DNA of 64,000 nucleotides from Verrucomicrobiota bacterium (lineage in GTDB: Bacteria > Verrucomicrobiota > Verrucomicrobiia > Opitutales > Opitutaceae). Under the pieces are notes generated by a model. It saw nothing but the letters and a program-made list of their open reading frames with translations, had not been told where the DNA came from and ran no database searches. The translations under genes and the position numbers were made by a program. The stretch spans positions 62,001 through 126,000 of the forward strand of contig JAEYWP010000022.1 of assembly GCA_023428905.1 (NCBI GenBank), in the 5' to 3' direction. Of this stretch, positions 19,191 through 28,369 are shown piece by piece (within the stretch, counting starts at the first letter, position 1; each line of letters begins with the position of its first letter).

Positions 19191-19343
19191 ATGACCCACA
19201 CTGCGCCCGCATCCGGCGTGTCCCGTTCCCGTCTGCTGCACATCGGCTGGATTTCCGTCCTGGTGTTTGCGGTCGCGATTCCGGATGGCGCAGTCACGGC
19301 GCGTGACGCCGTGCCCGCACTGCTTCGCGCCTGGGTATCCTGA
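19191..19343 (+). CDS. small putative membrane protein, 50 residues
   Basis: ATG 19191 is preceded by a G-rich GGGGGGAAC stretch that could serve as a ribosome-binding site, which is rare here. The frame runs 50 codons to TGA at 19341. The central GWISVLVFAVAIP segment is hydrophobic enough for one membrane helix, flanked by a basic SRSRLLH stretch. It starts 111 bases after the exported protein on the same strand. No family is recognised. The support is the ribosome-binding site and hydrophobic segment, so it is tentative. Confidence 0.4.
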   Translation: MTHTAPASGVSRSRLLHIGWISVLVFAVAIPDGAVTARDAVPALLRAWVS

Positions 19344-19360
19344 GGCGGTCGACTGCAGGC

Positions 19361-19388
19361 AAAAAAAAGCGCCCCCTCGCGGAGGCGC
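19361..19388 (-). terminator. Rho-independent terminator (minus strand)
   Basis: On the minus strand a GCGCC/GGCGC-based hairpin is followed directly by eight T. It lies about 30 bases after the stop of the small minus-strand frame at 19418-19618 and is evidence that something is transcribed there. Confidence 0.75.
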
Positions 19389-19417
19389 CTGGAAGCTATC
19401 CCGAAAAAACCAAACCC

Positions 19418-19618
19418 TCAGATCCGCTCGCGGCGGATGGGAGGCGTGCCCTTGAAAAGCGGCGCAGTCCAGGAAGGACGGGGCTCCGCGGGCTTGCTGA
19501 AGACGAACGCCGGTGCGCAGTGGCTCGTCTGCTGTTCTCCGGGCGCAACCGCTCGGACGGCAGCACGAGACGCTGCGCTCCGACGGAGTAGAGACCGAAG
19601 TGAAAACGAGCGTGTCAT
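19418..19618 (-). CDS. small hypothetical protein, 66 residues
   Basis: ATG 19618 opens a frame of 66 residues; a TTG at 19645 would add nine. It is basic and Ser/Arg-rich at the N-terminus (MTRSFSLRSLLRRSAASR) and Pro-rich at the C-terminus, with no recognised domain. The main support is position: a strong minus-strand terminator begins about 30 bases after its stop and no other minus-strand gene could use it. The GH112 gene nearby ends upstream of it in the same direction. The transcript might instead be a non-coding RNA. Confidence 0.4.
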   Translation of the reverse strand: MTRSFSLRSLLRRSAASRAAVRAVAPGEQQTSHCAPAFVFSKPAEPRPSWTAPLFKGTPPIRRERI

Positions 19619-19822
19619 GGCGTTGGTAGTATTCTGATTTTCCAAACCGGCGCAACGGGGGCGCGGTGCAGTTTACGTCATTTTTCCATCTAAAGCGTTC
19701 CGATCGTTTTCGGTTCCGCCCAGGTGAGTGGCGGCGCTGATCAGGCTCTGAAGAAAGCTTAACCCTCACCGCGGCATCCACTCACGACACCTCGCCCGGC
19801 GCGATCCACCATTGGATACGCA

Positions 19823-19869
19823 CCGTTTCAGGATTTCCACTACAGCGCGTTTCGGGATTCGGCTACAGG
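19823..19869. repeat. short tandem direct repeat
   Basis: Two imperfect copies about 27 bases apart share the pattern GTTTC-GGATT-C--CTACAG, just downstream of the GH112 stop. It could be a protein site or a remnant. Apart from this, the 19620-19873 interval shows nothing I can identify. Confidence 0.3.
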
Positions 19870-19873
19870 AAGG

Positions 19874-22096
19874 TCACACCTCGAGGATGGCGATGCCATG
19901 CGGCTCGAGCGTGAGGCTGCGTCTTTTCCCGTTTCCGAGGGTCACGGTGGTGCGCTCCTCCGTCCCCGCGTTGTTGATCAGCACCAGCTTTCCCGCCTTG
20001 GGGAAGCACGTGGCCTCGGTGCGGACATTGCTGGTGGTCCACGCGCCCCACTCCCCTTCCTGCCCAGCGGCCCAATAGAGGGCGCGGTGCAGGAGCCGGG
20101 TGTTTTCGTGTCCGACCTTAAAGCCGCTGAGGTACACCGCGCGGCCGCGGCCGAAGGGGTGCACCGCCACGCGGGGCGACCGCTCTTCCGCCTTTTCCGC
20201 CAGGACCGTCGTCTCCGGGCCGAGCACGAACACACGATCCACGTCCTTCCCAAAGTCAGGGAGGGCGGTGAGCTCCTCCGTCACAAAATGGCTGGCGAGG
20301 CCGTCCACGCCGGAGGCGCTCCGGCCCGGTGCGGCGTAACGGTATTTGCCGTTGGCGATGCGGTCGCCGACATCCCGGTCCACTCCGAGAACCTGGGCGA
20401 GACGGAAGGTGCGGCCCGGCTGCGGCAGCGCACTGGGCTCGCCGATGCCCACCACACCACCGCCCTTCGCGGCGAAGGCAGTGATGGCCGCCTCGACGCG
20501 CGGATCCTCCCAATGGTCGCCGCCGCTCCAGGCCGTGCCCGCGCGACCAGCGTTGAGGAGCACCTTCACGCCCTTGGGGACCCCGTGCTCGGCGATCTCA
20601 CCGAGGCTGATGAACTGCACGTCGAACGGCAGACCCGCCAGTGACTCGAGCACGTCGTACAGCTCCACCCCCGGCATAAAGTGACCCGAGCAGGTCCAGG
20701 CGCGCAGATTCCCCCAGGCCGTGAGCACCGCGACCTTCAGGGGAGCGACCCAGGGCCGGTCGAGGCGGTGGAAGGACTTGAGGAGGCGAAACTCGCGCGC
20801 CAGCTGCTCAATGTAGTCCTCAAACTCAGGGAAGGGCTCGACCAGCGAAAGGTATCCGCCGAGGCCGATACGGTCGATCGGGGCCCGCACGATGCCGCGG
20901 CGGGCATCGATCCAGAAGTTCTTCGCATCGAGGGTCGGATTGCCGCCCTTCTTGAAGGTGGGCTCCCCTTTCAGCCCGGTGGGAAAGAGGTAGGGATGCA
21001 ACCGCAGCTCGTGTGTTTTCACCCCCTGCGCATGCGCGCAGAGCCGCACCTCGAAGGCGTTGAAGACGCACTTGATCAGGCCGTCGAAACCGAACTCGTG
21101 GAAGCGGGAGCTGTTGGGCTCCACGCCGACCCAGTGGTCGTCATAAAATACATACGCCTTCTTTCCGTGCTGGTGCACGAGGTCGATGCACCGGCGTCCG
21201 AAGGCGATGACAAAGTCGTGGATGAAGGCGACGTAGTCGCGGTAGGCGGCGGTGGGCGGATTGTGGGTCGAGTTGTAGCGGCCGCCATTGACGAAATCCT
21301 CCGAGGTCAGCCGGTAGCCGAAGCTCTTTTCGAAGGCCCGGAGGGCGCGGGGGCTGACGGTCATCGCGTAGTCACCCCAATCTGAATACACATCGCGCAG
21401 CGCCTGGTGGTCCGCTCCCCAGAACCAGGAGAAATTGTAGAACATCGAGGTGAAGCGCACCACGCTGGTGTCGGGATGCTCGCGCAGCCAGCGCTCGAGG
21501 AACTCCAGCAACACCTTCTGCGTCTCGGGATGCATCGGGTCCACCGCCGCGAGGTGCTCGCGGTCCCCCCAGTTATTGGTGAGGTGGTTGTACATCGAGA
21601 TCTCCTCCCAGATGCGGAAGGCGAGGAAGTTCACGGTGTAGGTGTGGCCGGGCTCGGTCCCGCGGATGATCACGGTCCCGCGCGCCGGGTTGAAGTCCCA
21701 GTTGCGCGCCGGCACCTCTTCGCCGGTGGTCCGGTCGAACACCTGCCACCAGCGCTTGGGCGAATCGGTGGTGTTCACTTCGAACTGCTCGGTGTAATAA
21801 CCCGCGAGCGGCGTGAGCGTGAGGGTGCGTTTTTCCGCCACCACCGGGCGGCTCATGAGAAAGTTCTGCTGCAGCTTGTCCCGGTGGGTGCGGGCCCAGG
21901 GCTGGACGGAGCGCACGAGGCAGACCGTGGAGTAGATGGCGTAGCCGGACTGCACGATCTCGGGCGAAAGCTGGGTGCCGTCGGAATCCCGGATCGTGTC
22001 GGCCCCCCACTTCTTCGCCAGCCGCAGGGTCAGCTGCTCGTGTCCGGCCTCTCCCGGCAGGGTAAAGTCGCCGCTCTCCAGATTGGGGGTCTTCAT
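19874..22096 (-). CDS. GH112 phosphorylase, probably D-galactosyl-1,4-L-rhamnose phosphorylase
   Basis: Protein of 740 residues from ATG 22096, the normal GH112 length. The frame extends upstream without family sequence, so the MKTPNLESGDFTLPG start is preferred. The barrel part has the family's conserved FTSMFYNFSWFWG, KAYVFYDDHWVGVEP and GFDGLIKCVFNAFEVRLCAH segments. A beta-sandwich domain sits at the C-terminus. GH112 enzymes split beta-galactosides of N-acetylhexosamine or L-rhamnose with phosphate, giving galactose-1-phosphate. A rhamnose-specific GH112 enzyme has been described from Opitutus terrae. The neighbouring rhamnogalacturonan genes and rhaM favour galactosyl-rhamnose as substrate. 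There is no signal peptide, so it acts in the cytoplasm. Confidence 0.88.
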   Translation of the reverse strand: MKTPNLESGDFTLPGEAGHEQLTLRLAKKWGADTIRDSDGTQLSPEIVQSGYAIYSTVCLVRSVQPWARTHRDKLQQNFLMSRPVVAEKRTLTLTPLAGYYTEQFEVNTTDSPKRWWQVFDRTTGEEVPARNWDFNPARGTVIIRGTEPGHTYTVNFLAFRIWEEISMYNHLTNNWGDREHLAAVDPMHPETQKVLLEFLERWLREHPDTSVVRFTSMFYNFSWFWGADHQALRDVYSDWGDYAMTVSPRALRAFEKSFGYRLTSEDFVNGGRYNSTHNPPTAAYRDYVAFIHDFVIAFGRRCIDLVHQHGKKAYVFYDDHWVGVEPNSSRFHEFGFDGLIKCVFNAFEVRLCAHAQGVKTHELRLHPYLFPTGLKGEPTFKKGGNPTLDAKNFWIDARRGIVRAPIDRIGLGGYLSLVEPFPEFEDYIEQLAREFRLLKSFHRLDRPWVAPLKVAVLTAWGNLRAWTCSGHFMPGVELYDVLESLAGLPFDVQFISLGEIAEHGVPKGVKVLLNAGRAGTAWSGGDHWEDPRVEAAITAFAAKGGGVVGIGEPSALPQPGRTFRLAQVLGVDRDVGDRIANGKYRYAAPGRSASGVDGLASHFVTEELTALPDFGKDVDRVFVLGPETTVLAEKAEERSPRVAVHPFGRGRAVYLSGFKVGHENTRLLHRALYWAAGQEGEWGAWTTSNVRTEATCFPKAGKLVLINNAGTEERTTVTLGNGKRRSLTLEPHGIAILEV

Positions 22097-22247
22097 CCCG
22101 CGAGCATTACGAGGCGCGCCCCGCCGGCAAATCATGCCGCTTTTCCCACTGTCCGAAAACCGCCGCGCCGACCGACCTGGGGCGCACCGACACCGTGCTT
22201 GGCCCGGGCCATCGGCCGGCCCACGTTGTTCACCATTCGCCCTCCCC

Positions 22248-23093
22248 ATGATTCCTCTCACCCTCGGCGTCCGCGCCCACGACTTTGGCAAACTCCCGGT
22301 TGCAACCCTGGCCGACCGGATCGCGGCCCATGGCCTGACCTCGGTTCAGCTCGCGCCGGCCAAGGCAATCGCCGGCTTTGACGGTCAGCCGGGCTCGCTC
22401 AGCGGCGGTTTTGCGCGGCATGTGCGCGACGTCTTTGCCGCCCGCGGCATCCGCATCGCGGTGCTTGGGTGCTACATCAACCTGGGCGATCGGGACGTTG
22501 CGCAGCGGCGGCCGCAGCTGGAACGGTTCAAGGAGCATCTCCGTTTCGCACGCGATTTTGGCTGCAGCGTGGTCGGCACGGAGACGGGGTCGGTGCTGTC
22601 CGACTTCTCCCGCCACCCTGATAACGCGGGCGAGGAGGCGTACCAGACCGTGCTGGCGAGCGCGCGCGATCTGGCGGCCGAGGCGGAGAGATTTGGCGTC
22701 TGCGTGGGGATCGAAGGGGTGGAGCGTTATGTCATCTCCACCCCCGCGCGCCTGCAAAGACTGGTCGCCGACGTGGCATCACCGAATGTGCAGGTAATCT
22801 ATGACCCGGTGAATCTGCTCTCCGCGGTGACGGCCGCGGACCCGCAGCCACTGCTGCAGGACGCCCTGGACCGGCTCGGCGCGCGCATCGGGATCGTGCA
22901 CGCCAAGGACTTCACCCTCGACTCGGGACGTTTGGAGGAACGGCCCGCGGGCGAGGGCAGCCTCGATTACCGCCCGCTCTTCCGGTGGCTGAAGACGAAC
23001 AAGCCGGGCATCGACGTCCTGCTGGAAAACACCGACCCGGCAACAATCGCGCGCACCGTGGCGTATGTGCGCGAGACCTACGCGGAGGCGTGA
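22248..23093 (+). CDS. sugar phosphate isomerase/epimerase (xylose isomerase-like TIM barrel)
   Basis: Protein of 281 residues from ATG 22248. It has the AP-endonuclease-2/xylose-isomerase-like pattern: GLTSVQLAPAKA near the start, VVGTETGS, GIEGVERYVIS and VIYDPVNLL for metal ligands, GIVHAKDF, and a late DVLLENTDP. It is divergent from the GH112 gene across 151 bases and probably belongs to the same regulon. The family isomerises or epimerises sugars or keto-sugars; the exact substrate is open. Confidence 0.85.
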   Translation: MIPLTLGVRAHDFGKLPVATLADRIAAHGLTSVQLAPAKAIAGFDGQPGSLSGGFARHVRDVFAARGIRIAVLGCYINLGDRDVAQRRPQLERFKEHLRFARDFGCSVVGTETGSVLSDFSRHPDNAGEEAYQTVLASARDLAAEAERFGVCVGIEGVERYVISTPARLQRLVADVASPNVQVIYDPVNLLSAVTAADPQPLLQDALDRLGARIGIVHAKDFTLDSGRLEERPAGEGSLDYRPLFRWLKTNKPGIDVLLENTDPATIARTVAYVRETYAEA

Positions 23094-23165
23094 CACTTCC
23101 GGCCGGAAGGACGCCGCAAAACGCTCACCGCCGGGAGCCGGCGCGGCGCGGCGGGAGCGGTTTTG

Positions 23166-25418
23166 TCAAGAGTCGAGACGTGACCCCTTAGCGAGAAACC
23201 CCGTCAGTCGCTTCACCTCGACGCCGGCGAGCAGGACGATGCCGATGCCGTGGGTGTCGTTCAGGTTCCAGAGCAGGTCCCGCTTGTAATAGTCGGACGT
23301 GAAGGAGAACTCCGAGCCGCGGCAGACGCCGTGGATGTTGCCCCAGCGATCGATGGAGGTGCGATTGAGCGCCTCCCAGGCGCGGAACACGGCACGCACG
23401 TAGGGCTCGGGCTTTTCGAACCACCCGTACTGCACGCCGCGCGCGAAGGCGTAGGCGAACATCGAGGTGCAGGAGGTTTCGGGATAAGCGTCGTGCTCGT
23501 CCAAGACCTGGTGCCACATCCCCGAGGCACCCTGCTGCGCGAGGATGCCCTCGGAGAGGTCGCGGAACATCGCCAGCAGCTCCGGCCGGAGGGCGTGGGT
23601 GGCGGGAAGGACGGCGAGAAGTTCGGAGAGGGAGAACAGGACCCAGCCGTTGCCACGGCCCCAGGGGATCCCCGTCGCGGTCTGACGCGCGTAGTCGTAA
23701 ACATGCGACATGAGCTTCTTTTCGGGAATGAAGAGAAGCTTGCGGAAACCGATGAACTGCCGCGCCGCGTCGTCCACATACCGGGCCTCCCCCGTCAGCT
23801 GGTAATAGCGGCAGAGGAAGGGCACGCTCATGTAGAGATCGTCCGCCCAGAGCGTGTCCTCGTGGAACTCGTGCATCAGGTGCTTGCGGAAAAACGTGCC
23901 GTCCGGAAGCCGTATCTGGCGGTTGCTGATGTAGTCCGCCACGTAATCCGAGATCTCCCGGCCACCGGGGACCTGCTCGTGCTTCATCACCTCGAGGAGG
24001 CAGGAGCCGAAGGAGCCGCAGTCATCAAGGCTGTCGATGCTGGTGAGGAGGTGGTGCACATTGGTCGCCCCCCCGTGCTGTTTCCGGTCCCAGAGGGCGT
24101 AGTCGAAGATCCGGCTGCAGAAGTTCATGTGACTGACCACGTACTCCTGGATCTCACGCGAGCCGATCAGACCGGCGCTGTGATACAGGCCGTACATCGT
24201 CACCCCGAGCGGATAGTTCCAGCGTCCGTAGTGGGTGTTGTCGTTGTAGGGACGAAGCCACATGCCGGGGGCATCGAGCCTCCAGTAGGTGTCTCCGTCA
24301 CGGCCCGCCACCGTCCGCCACAGATCCGGCGCACGGACCACGTCCGCCGCAACCGCCGCGGTGAGGGGACCGGCATAGATCCAGGGCGAGGGCGCGCCTT
24401 CGGCCTGGCCCGGACAGGTCAGCGCCACTGCGCCGGCAGCATCGCGCACTTCCAGCTCGAAACCCCAGGCGTCGCGACCCGCTTCCGTGTCGGCGAGGAT
24501 GTCGTGCTGCCCAAACGGCACCTTGATCCGGGCATTGAACGCACCGGCCTTGTCACTGCGGAAGACCTCGGTTCCGCCCACGGAGATGGCGAGGGGACCG
24601 AAGGTGCGGCCGGAGAGGGCGTACTCCTGGACGCCGGGACCGACAAAAAAGCCGCGCGTCCACGCCACCGCATGCGCGCCAGCCTGAAGCCCGAAGATGC
24701 GCCCGCAGGCGCCGGTACGCCGCTGTTCCTCGCTCCAGGCGAGACGCGGGAGCCAGCGCAGGCCGGTTGCCGCTTCCGTCACGCCGAGGCCGGGGATCGA
24801 CGGGAGCTCGGACTCCATCGGCTCGGTGAAGACCCAGCCTTCCTGGCCGGGCCGCTCGGCGGTCGGCATCAGAAAATAATACGGGAGCTTCCCCAACCAG
24901 GTGCCAAAAATGCCGCCGAAGCCGCCGATCGTCCGCCGGAAACGCAGGACAAAATGATTCCAACCGTGTCGCAGGGCGATGCTCAGCCGGTGCCTGCGCT
25001 CCGGATACCGCTCCTCATGAAAGGTGGAGCGGAAGATCGGCTTCTCGTTCACGTAAACCACCGTGGGACAATGGATGGAGAGATCGAATTTGAGCTCCGT
25101 CTCCCCCTCCGACCAGATCCGCGCCCAGGCATAGACGTACGAGCCGTTGGGCGCCTGCGGGAACTCCTGCGCGAAATCCGCCTGATAGCGATAGTCCTTT
25201 CCCCGGGTGATCCCGTCCCGCACGTAGGGCCGGAAGACCGGCGCATAGGGAGGGTTTTGGCCCCGATAACGGCGCGCGACCGCGTCGAGCGTCTGTTCCA
25301 CCTGCAGGCCCGCCTGTGCGAACATGCTTTGATGATCTTCGAAATAGAAGCCCATGAGAGATGGGAGTTCGGTTGAGAAAGGAGGCGCGTTCCCCGTCAG
25401 GGGAGCGCTGGGAGGCAT
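23166..25418 (-). CDS. GH105-type unsaturated rhamnogalacturonyl hydrolase with large N-terminal domain
   Basis: Protein of 750 residues from ATG 25418; ATG 25355 (MGFYFEDHQ) is an equally plausible start. Residues about 1-360 contain beta-sandwich-like sequence with jelly-roll character. Residues about 390-750 are the GH105 alpha/alpha barrel: HEDTLWADDLYMSVPFL with the catalytic Asp region, IPWGRGNGWVLFSLSELL, GMWHQVLDEHDAYPETSCTSMF and NIHGVCRGSEFS. No signal peptide is visible, so it is probably cytoplasmic. It follows the PL26-type lyase, whose products carry the unsaturated galacturonate that GH105 removes. Confidence 0.88.
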   Translation of the reverse strand: MPPSAPLTGNAPPFSTELPSLMGFYFEDHQSMFAQAGLQVEQTLDAVARRYRGQNPPYAPVFRPYVRDGITRGKDYRYQADFAQEFPQAPNGSYVYAWARIWSEGETELKFDLSIHCPTVVYVNEKPIFRSTFHEERYPERRHRLSIALRHGWNHFVLRFRRTIGGFGGIFGTWLGKLPYYFLMPTAERPGQEGWVFTEPMESELPSIPGLGVTEAATGLRWLPRLAWSEEQRRTGACGRIFGLQAGAHAVAWTRGFFVGPGVQEYALSGRTFGPLAISVGGTEVFRSDKAGAFNARIKVPFGQHDILADTEAGRDAWGFELEVRDAAGAVALTCPGQAEGAPSPWIYAGPLTAAVAADVVRAPDLWRTVAGRDGDTYWRLDAPGMWLRPYNDNTHYGRWNYPLGVTMYGLYHSAGLIGSREIQEYVVSHMNFCSRIFDYALWDRKQHGGATNVHHLLTSIDSLDDCGSFGSCLLEVMKHEQVPGGREISDYVADYISNRQIRLPDGTFFRKHLMHEFHEDTLWADDLYMSVPFLCRYYQLTGEARYVDDAARQFIGFRKLLFIPEKKLMSHVYDYARQTATGIPWGRGNGWVLFSLSELLAVLPATHALRPELLAMFRDLSEGILAQQGASGMWHQVLDEHDAYPETSCTSMFAYAFARGVQYGWFEKPEPYVRAVFRAWEALNRTSIDRWGNIHGVCRGSEFSFTSDYYKRDLLWNLNDTHGIGIVLLAGVEVKRLTGFLAKGSRLDS

Positions 25419-25521
25419 GCGGGTGAGGGGTGAATCAGCCTTCCAGGGGGGGTTGATGACAAAAAAAGTCGCTACCCGTCGCGACCGGGCAATTCCCCTC
25501 CAAAACAGAGGTGCTCACAAC

Positions 25522-25543
25522 GGGGGGGAAATCGGACAGTTCG
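25522..25543. promoter_or_regulatory. candidate regulatory site upstream of GH105 gene
   Basis: The core CGGACAGTTCG at 25533-25543 is preceded by a run of G and AAAT. An almost identical block lies upstream of the SSS symporter gene (33181-33199). Distance to the GH105 start is about 115 bases. It is a near-palindrome with a central A, as expected for a dimeric regulator. Function is inferred from recurrence only. Confidence 0.4.
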
Positions 25544-25556
25544 GCGGTGGCACACC

Positions 25557-28316
25557 TCACGGCGCCCGTTCCGGCATGGCCGTTCCCGCCCAGGCAAGGC
25601 ACTGCATGGCGGCGAGGCTCCACTGGGCGGTGCCATTGGTGGACACCCAAGGGGCCTCCTCGACCGGCCGCAGCACGTGGGGACCGCTGAGGCGCTGCGC
25701 CTCCGGCTTGGCCCGCACGCCCCGGCCTTCGCTGCCCTCTTCGCTGTAGAATTCGCGCCAAGCGCGCTCGGCCAGCGTCGGGTCTGACTGGAGCGCTGCG
25801 GCATAAGCGGTGAGGCGCGAGTGCCCCTGTTGCAGGCCGGTGCCGCGCAGAGGACGGCCAAAACGGCGGGCCTGCTCTTCCGCCGGTGCGTTGTACAAGA
25901 TGCAGTAGTCCAGCCAGGCCTGCCTGAACGCGGACTCTGCCGGAAACAGTTGGACCAGCTCCGCGCACGTTTCCACCAGTCCGAAGACGGCACTCAGATG
26001 CGACACCGAGACATCATCGTTGGGGGCGATCGCAAAAGCGCCGCTCGCCAGATCGAGGCGGGCTCCGCCGGTGAAAAAGCCGCGGGGTTGGGTCGCGATG
26101 GTCCGCATCCCTGCCAAGAGGCGGTCGCGCACACGCTCATCTCCCGTGCGTTCCCACTCCGTCAGCCAGGCCGAGGCGGCCGAGCCCCAGTCTGTCCCAA
26201 AGCCGGCAAACACCTCCCGTGCGTTCGGATCGGGGGCGGTTACCCGGTCGGGCGACACCTTGCGGTTGGCCTGCACGGTGGCCAGGGCGCGCACCGCCTC
26301 CACCTGCTCGCGCATCAGGTCTCCAACGCGTTCGTCGGCGGTGAGGTAATAATAATAACGCCGGTTGGCCGCCGTACTGATGCGCAGCTGCTTCGCACTG
26401 CAACCCCAGTGGAGGACGTTGTGGCGCGAGCCGAGCGGGGCGAAACGTCCGAGGTGATGCACATCCACCTCGCCGGTGTGGCGGGTCATCGCCTCGGCAA
26501 AGCGGAAGACGTCAGCCCGGCCGGTGCGCAGGTAATGGAGCCACAGCCAGATGTCTGTGGAGAGCTCGGAATTGTCCCAGGCAAAGCCGCCGACGTCATA
26601 CTTCCACTCGTGGCGGTCCCGGTCGTACGAGTGCATCACGTCACCGTAGTTCCAGAATCCATACCAGCGCCGCTGCTCGCGCTGTTCCTCGTAATAGTGG
26701 AAATTCCAGTCGAGGAGGTCCTCGACGTGGGCCCGCGCCGGCGTGGAACGGTCCACCGGCGTGCTCATCGCACCGAAAACGGCGCAGCGGCGCAGGTAGG
26801 CGGGAGCGGCGGCAAGCAGGGGCGGGGTGCGGACCACCGCGGCCAGCTCCGCCAGTTTCGGCCGGGTTGGCGTCGCCCCCAGGGCCCAGAAATACAGCTC
26901 ACTGGTGCGCGCGACGCCCTCCGGGCTGTCGTAGCCGGGTTCGTAATCCTCGTAGGTGATCTGGAGGGCCTCCAGCTGTTCGGCGTAGGTGTCCTGGCCC
27001 ATGCCGTCGTGATAACCGCGCAGATCCATCGGCGCCGCGCGCGGGGACCAAAGCCAGGCGGTGACGTGGGCCTCGTCCGCCGCCGCCCCTTCAATCGCCA
27101 GCTCGGCGGGATAACTCTGCCAGAAATTCCGGATACCAAAGGCCACCCCGCCCTGCGGCGAACCGAGATACCCCAAGCCGCCCGCGCGCTGTCCACGGGC
27201 GGAGGTCAGCCAGGACTGGCCCGCCTGGGTCCGTTTCTGGATCTCAAAACCGTCCGCACTGGACTGATACAAGCTCCAGTCGGCAAAGGCGGGGACCCAG
27301 TGCATACGTTTGCCGGCCGCAGGATTCCACGTGTCGATCGGGGGCGTCGCCACACCCTCCACCTGTGCCCGGCGTACCGCTTCGCCGGGATCCCGCCGGA
27401 GGCCGGTGACGGTGCGCACGCTCTCACCAAAGAGGCCGTCATCCTGGCCGGAAAACCGCACATGGCGGTCGTAAAGTTCCCCGCGCATCGGCACCGCGAA
27501 CCGCACGCCCAGACCGGCGATGGCGTCACGCGCCGGATCCCCGTCGTAGACGAGTGTGTGCACCAGACGCAGGGCCTCGCCGCCGGCATACAAATACAGG
27601 CGGAGGACGAACGGCAGCCAGGCCGCCCTCGAGCCGCTCACCGCGGCATGTTTGCCCTCGACCTTGATCACGGCACGCACCGGGCCGGACTGCTCGACCG
27701 TCACTGCGCTGATTTCACCCTCGAACGGCTCGGAGGCACCGGCCGCATCGGGCGATTCACGCCGGAGCAGCACCAGCCTGCCGTCGCGGAGGATCTCACC
27801 GTTGGCACGGCGGACCGACGGGATCAGGTTGCGGCCGGACCGGGCGACGCGCACGCGGATCACGCCCGTGTCCACCTCGACTCCCTCCTGTGTATCCGAA
27901 ACCTGGAGCGCATGGGACGCTGCCGTCGGAGTTCCGGCGGACACACGGTACATTGCAGCCGAGGGCGCGTCCGCCGGCAGCGCATGCGCGGTCCACTTGA
28001 GCGAGCCGTCCGGCCAGGTGGCCAGCGGCCAGGACTGCGTGGGCACCGCGGTTCCGGTGTCGGTGGTCAACGCGAAGGTCGTTCCGCTGCGATGCTGGCC
28101 CTGCGGCCAGGGCATGCCCCAGGTGGTTCCGACCGGGGACGGAGGCGGGGTGCCGTCCAGCCAGCGCGCGAGGGGCTCAGCCGTATCCGCGGCAGCGGAC
28201 GTGACGGCGCGAGGCGCAGGGGCGCGCTCTTGGGCAAGGAGCGAGGTTGCAAGCTGGGTCGACGCGGCCGCGAGGACCGCGCCACGGACAAACTGCCGGC
28301 GAGTGACGGAGGACAT
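25557..28316 (-). CDS. exo-rhamnogalacturonan lyase, PL26/PcRGLX-type, Tat-exported
   Basis: Protein of 919 residues. It starts at ATG 28316 with a twin-arginine signal (SSVTRRQFVRGAVLAAAS), which decides the start. It resembles the PcRGLX family: an N-terminal RIFT-like beta domain, a central beta-sandwich-like region, and a C-terminal alpha/alpha barrel with WYGFWNYGDVMHSYDRDRHEWKYD-type sequence and many aromatic residues. PL26 enzymes release unsaturated galacturonosyl-rhamnose from rhamnogalacturonan I ends. It lies between rhaM and GH105 on the same strand, which fits a chain from polymer to disaccharide to monosaccharides. Family assignment is from recognition, not a search. Confidence 0.78.
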   Translation of the reverse strand: MSSVTRRQFVRGAVLAAASTQLATSLLAQERAPAPRAVTSAAADTAEPLARWLDGTPPPSPVGTTWGMPWPQGQHRSGTTFALTTDTGTAVPTQSWPLATWPDGSLKWTAHALPADAPSAAMYRVSAGTPTAASHALQVSDTQEGVEVDTGVIRVRVARSGRNLIPSVRRANGEILRDGRLVLLRRESPDAAGASEPFEGEISAVTVEQSGPVRAVIKVEGKHAAVSGSRAAWLPFVLRLYLYAGGEALRLVHTLVYDGDPARDAIAGLGVRFAVPMRGELYDRHVRFSGQDDGLFGESVRTVTGLRRDPGEAVRRAQVEGVATPPIDTWNPAAGKRMHWVPAFADWSLYQSSADGFEIQKRTQAGQSWLTSARGQRAGGLGYLGSPQGGVAFGIRNFWQSYPAELAIEGAAADEAHVTAWLWSPRAAPMDLRGYHDGMGQDTYAEQLEALQITYEDYEPGYDSPEGVARTSELYFWALGATPTRPKLAELAAVVRTPPLLAAAPAYLRRCAVFGAMSTPVDRSTPARAHVEDLLDWNFHYYEEQREQRRWYGFWNYGDVMHSYDRDRHEWKYDVGGFAWDNSELSTDIWLWLHYLRTGRADVFRFAEAMTRHTGEVDVHHLGRFAPLGSRHNVLHWGCSAKQLRISTAANRRYYYYLTADERVGDLMREQVEAVRALATVQANRKVSPDRVTAPDPNAREVFAGFGTDWGSAASAWLTEWERTGDERVRDRLLAGMRTIATQPRGFFTGGARLDLASGAFAIAPNDDVSVSHLSAVFGLVETCAELVQLFPAESAFRQAWLDYCILYNAPAEEQARRFGRPLRGTGLQQGHSRLTAYAAALQSDPTLAERAWREFYSEEGSEGRGVRAKPEAQRLSGPHVLRPVEEAPWVSTNGTAQWSLAAMQCLAWAGTAMPERAP

Positions 28317-28369
28317 GGGGTCTGGGGGTTGGAGCTCGGGAGGCCGCGGCGCGGGCCCGGCAGGGACGG

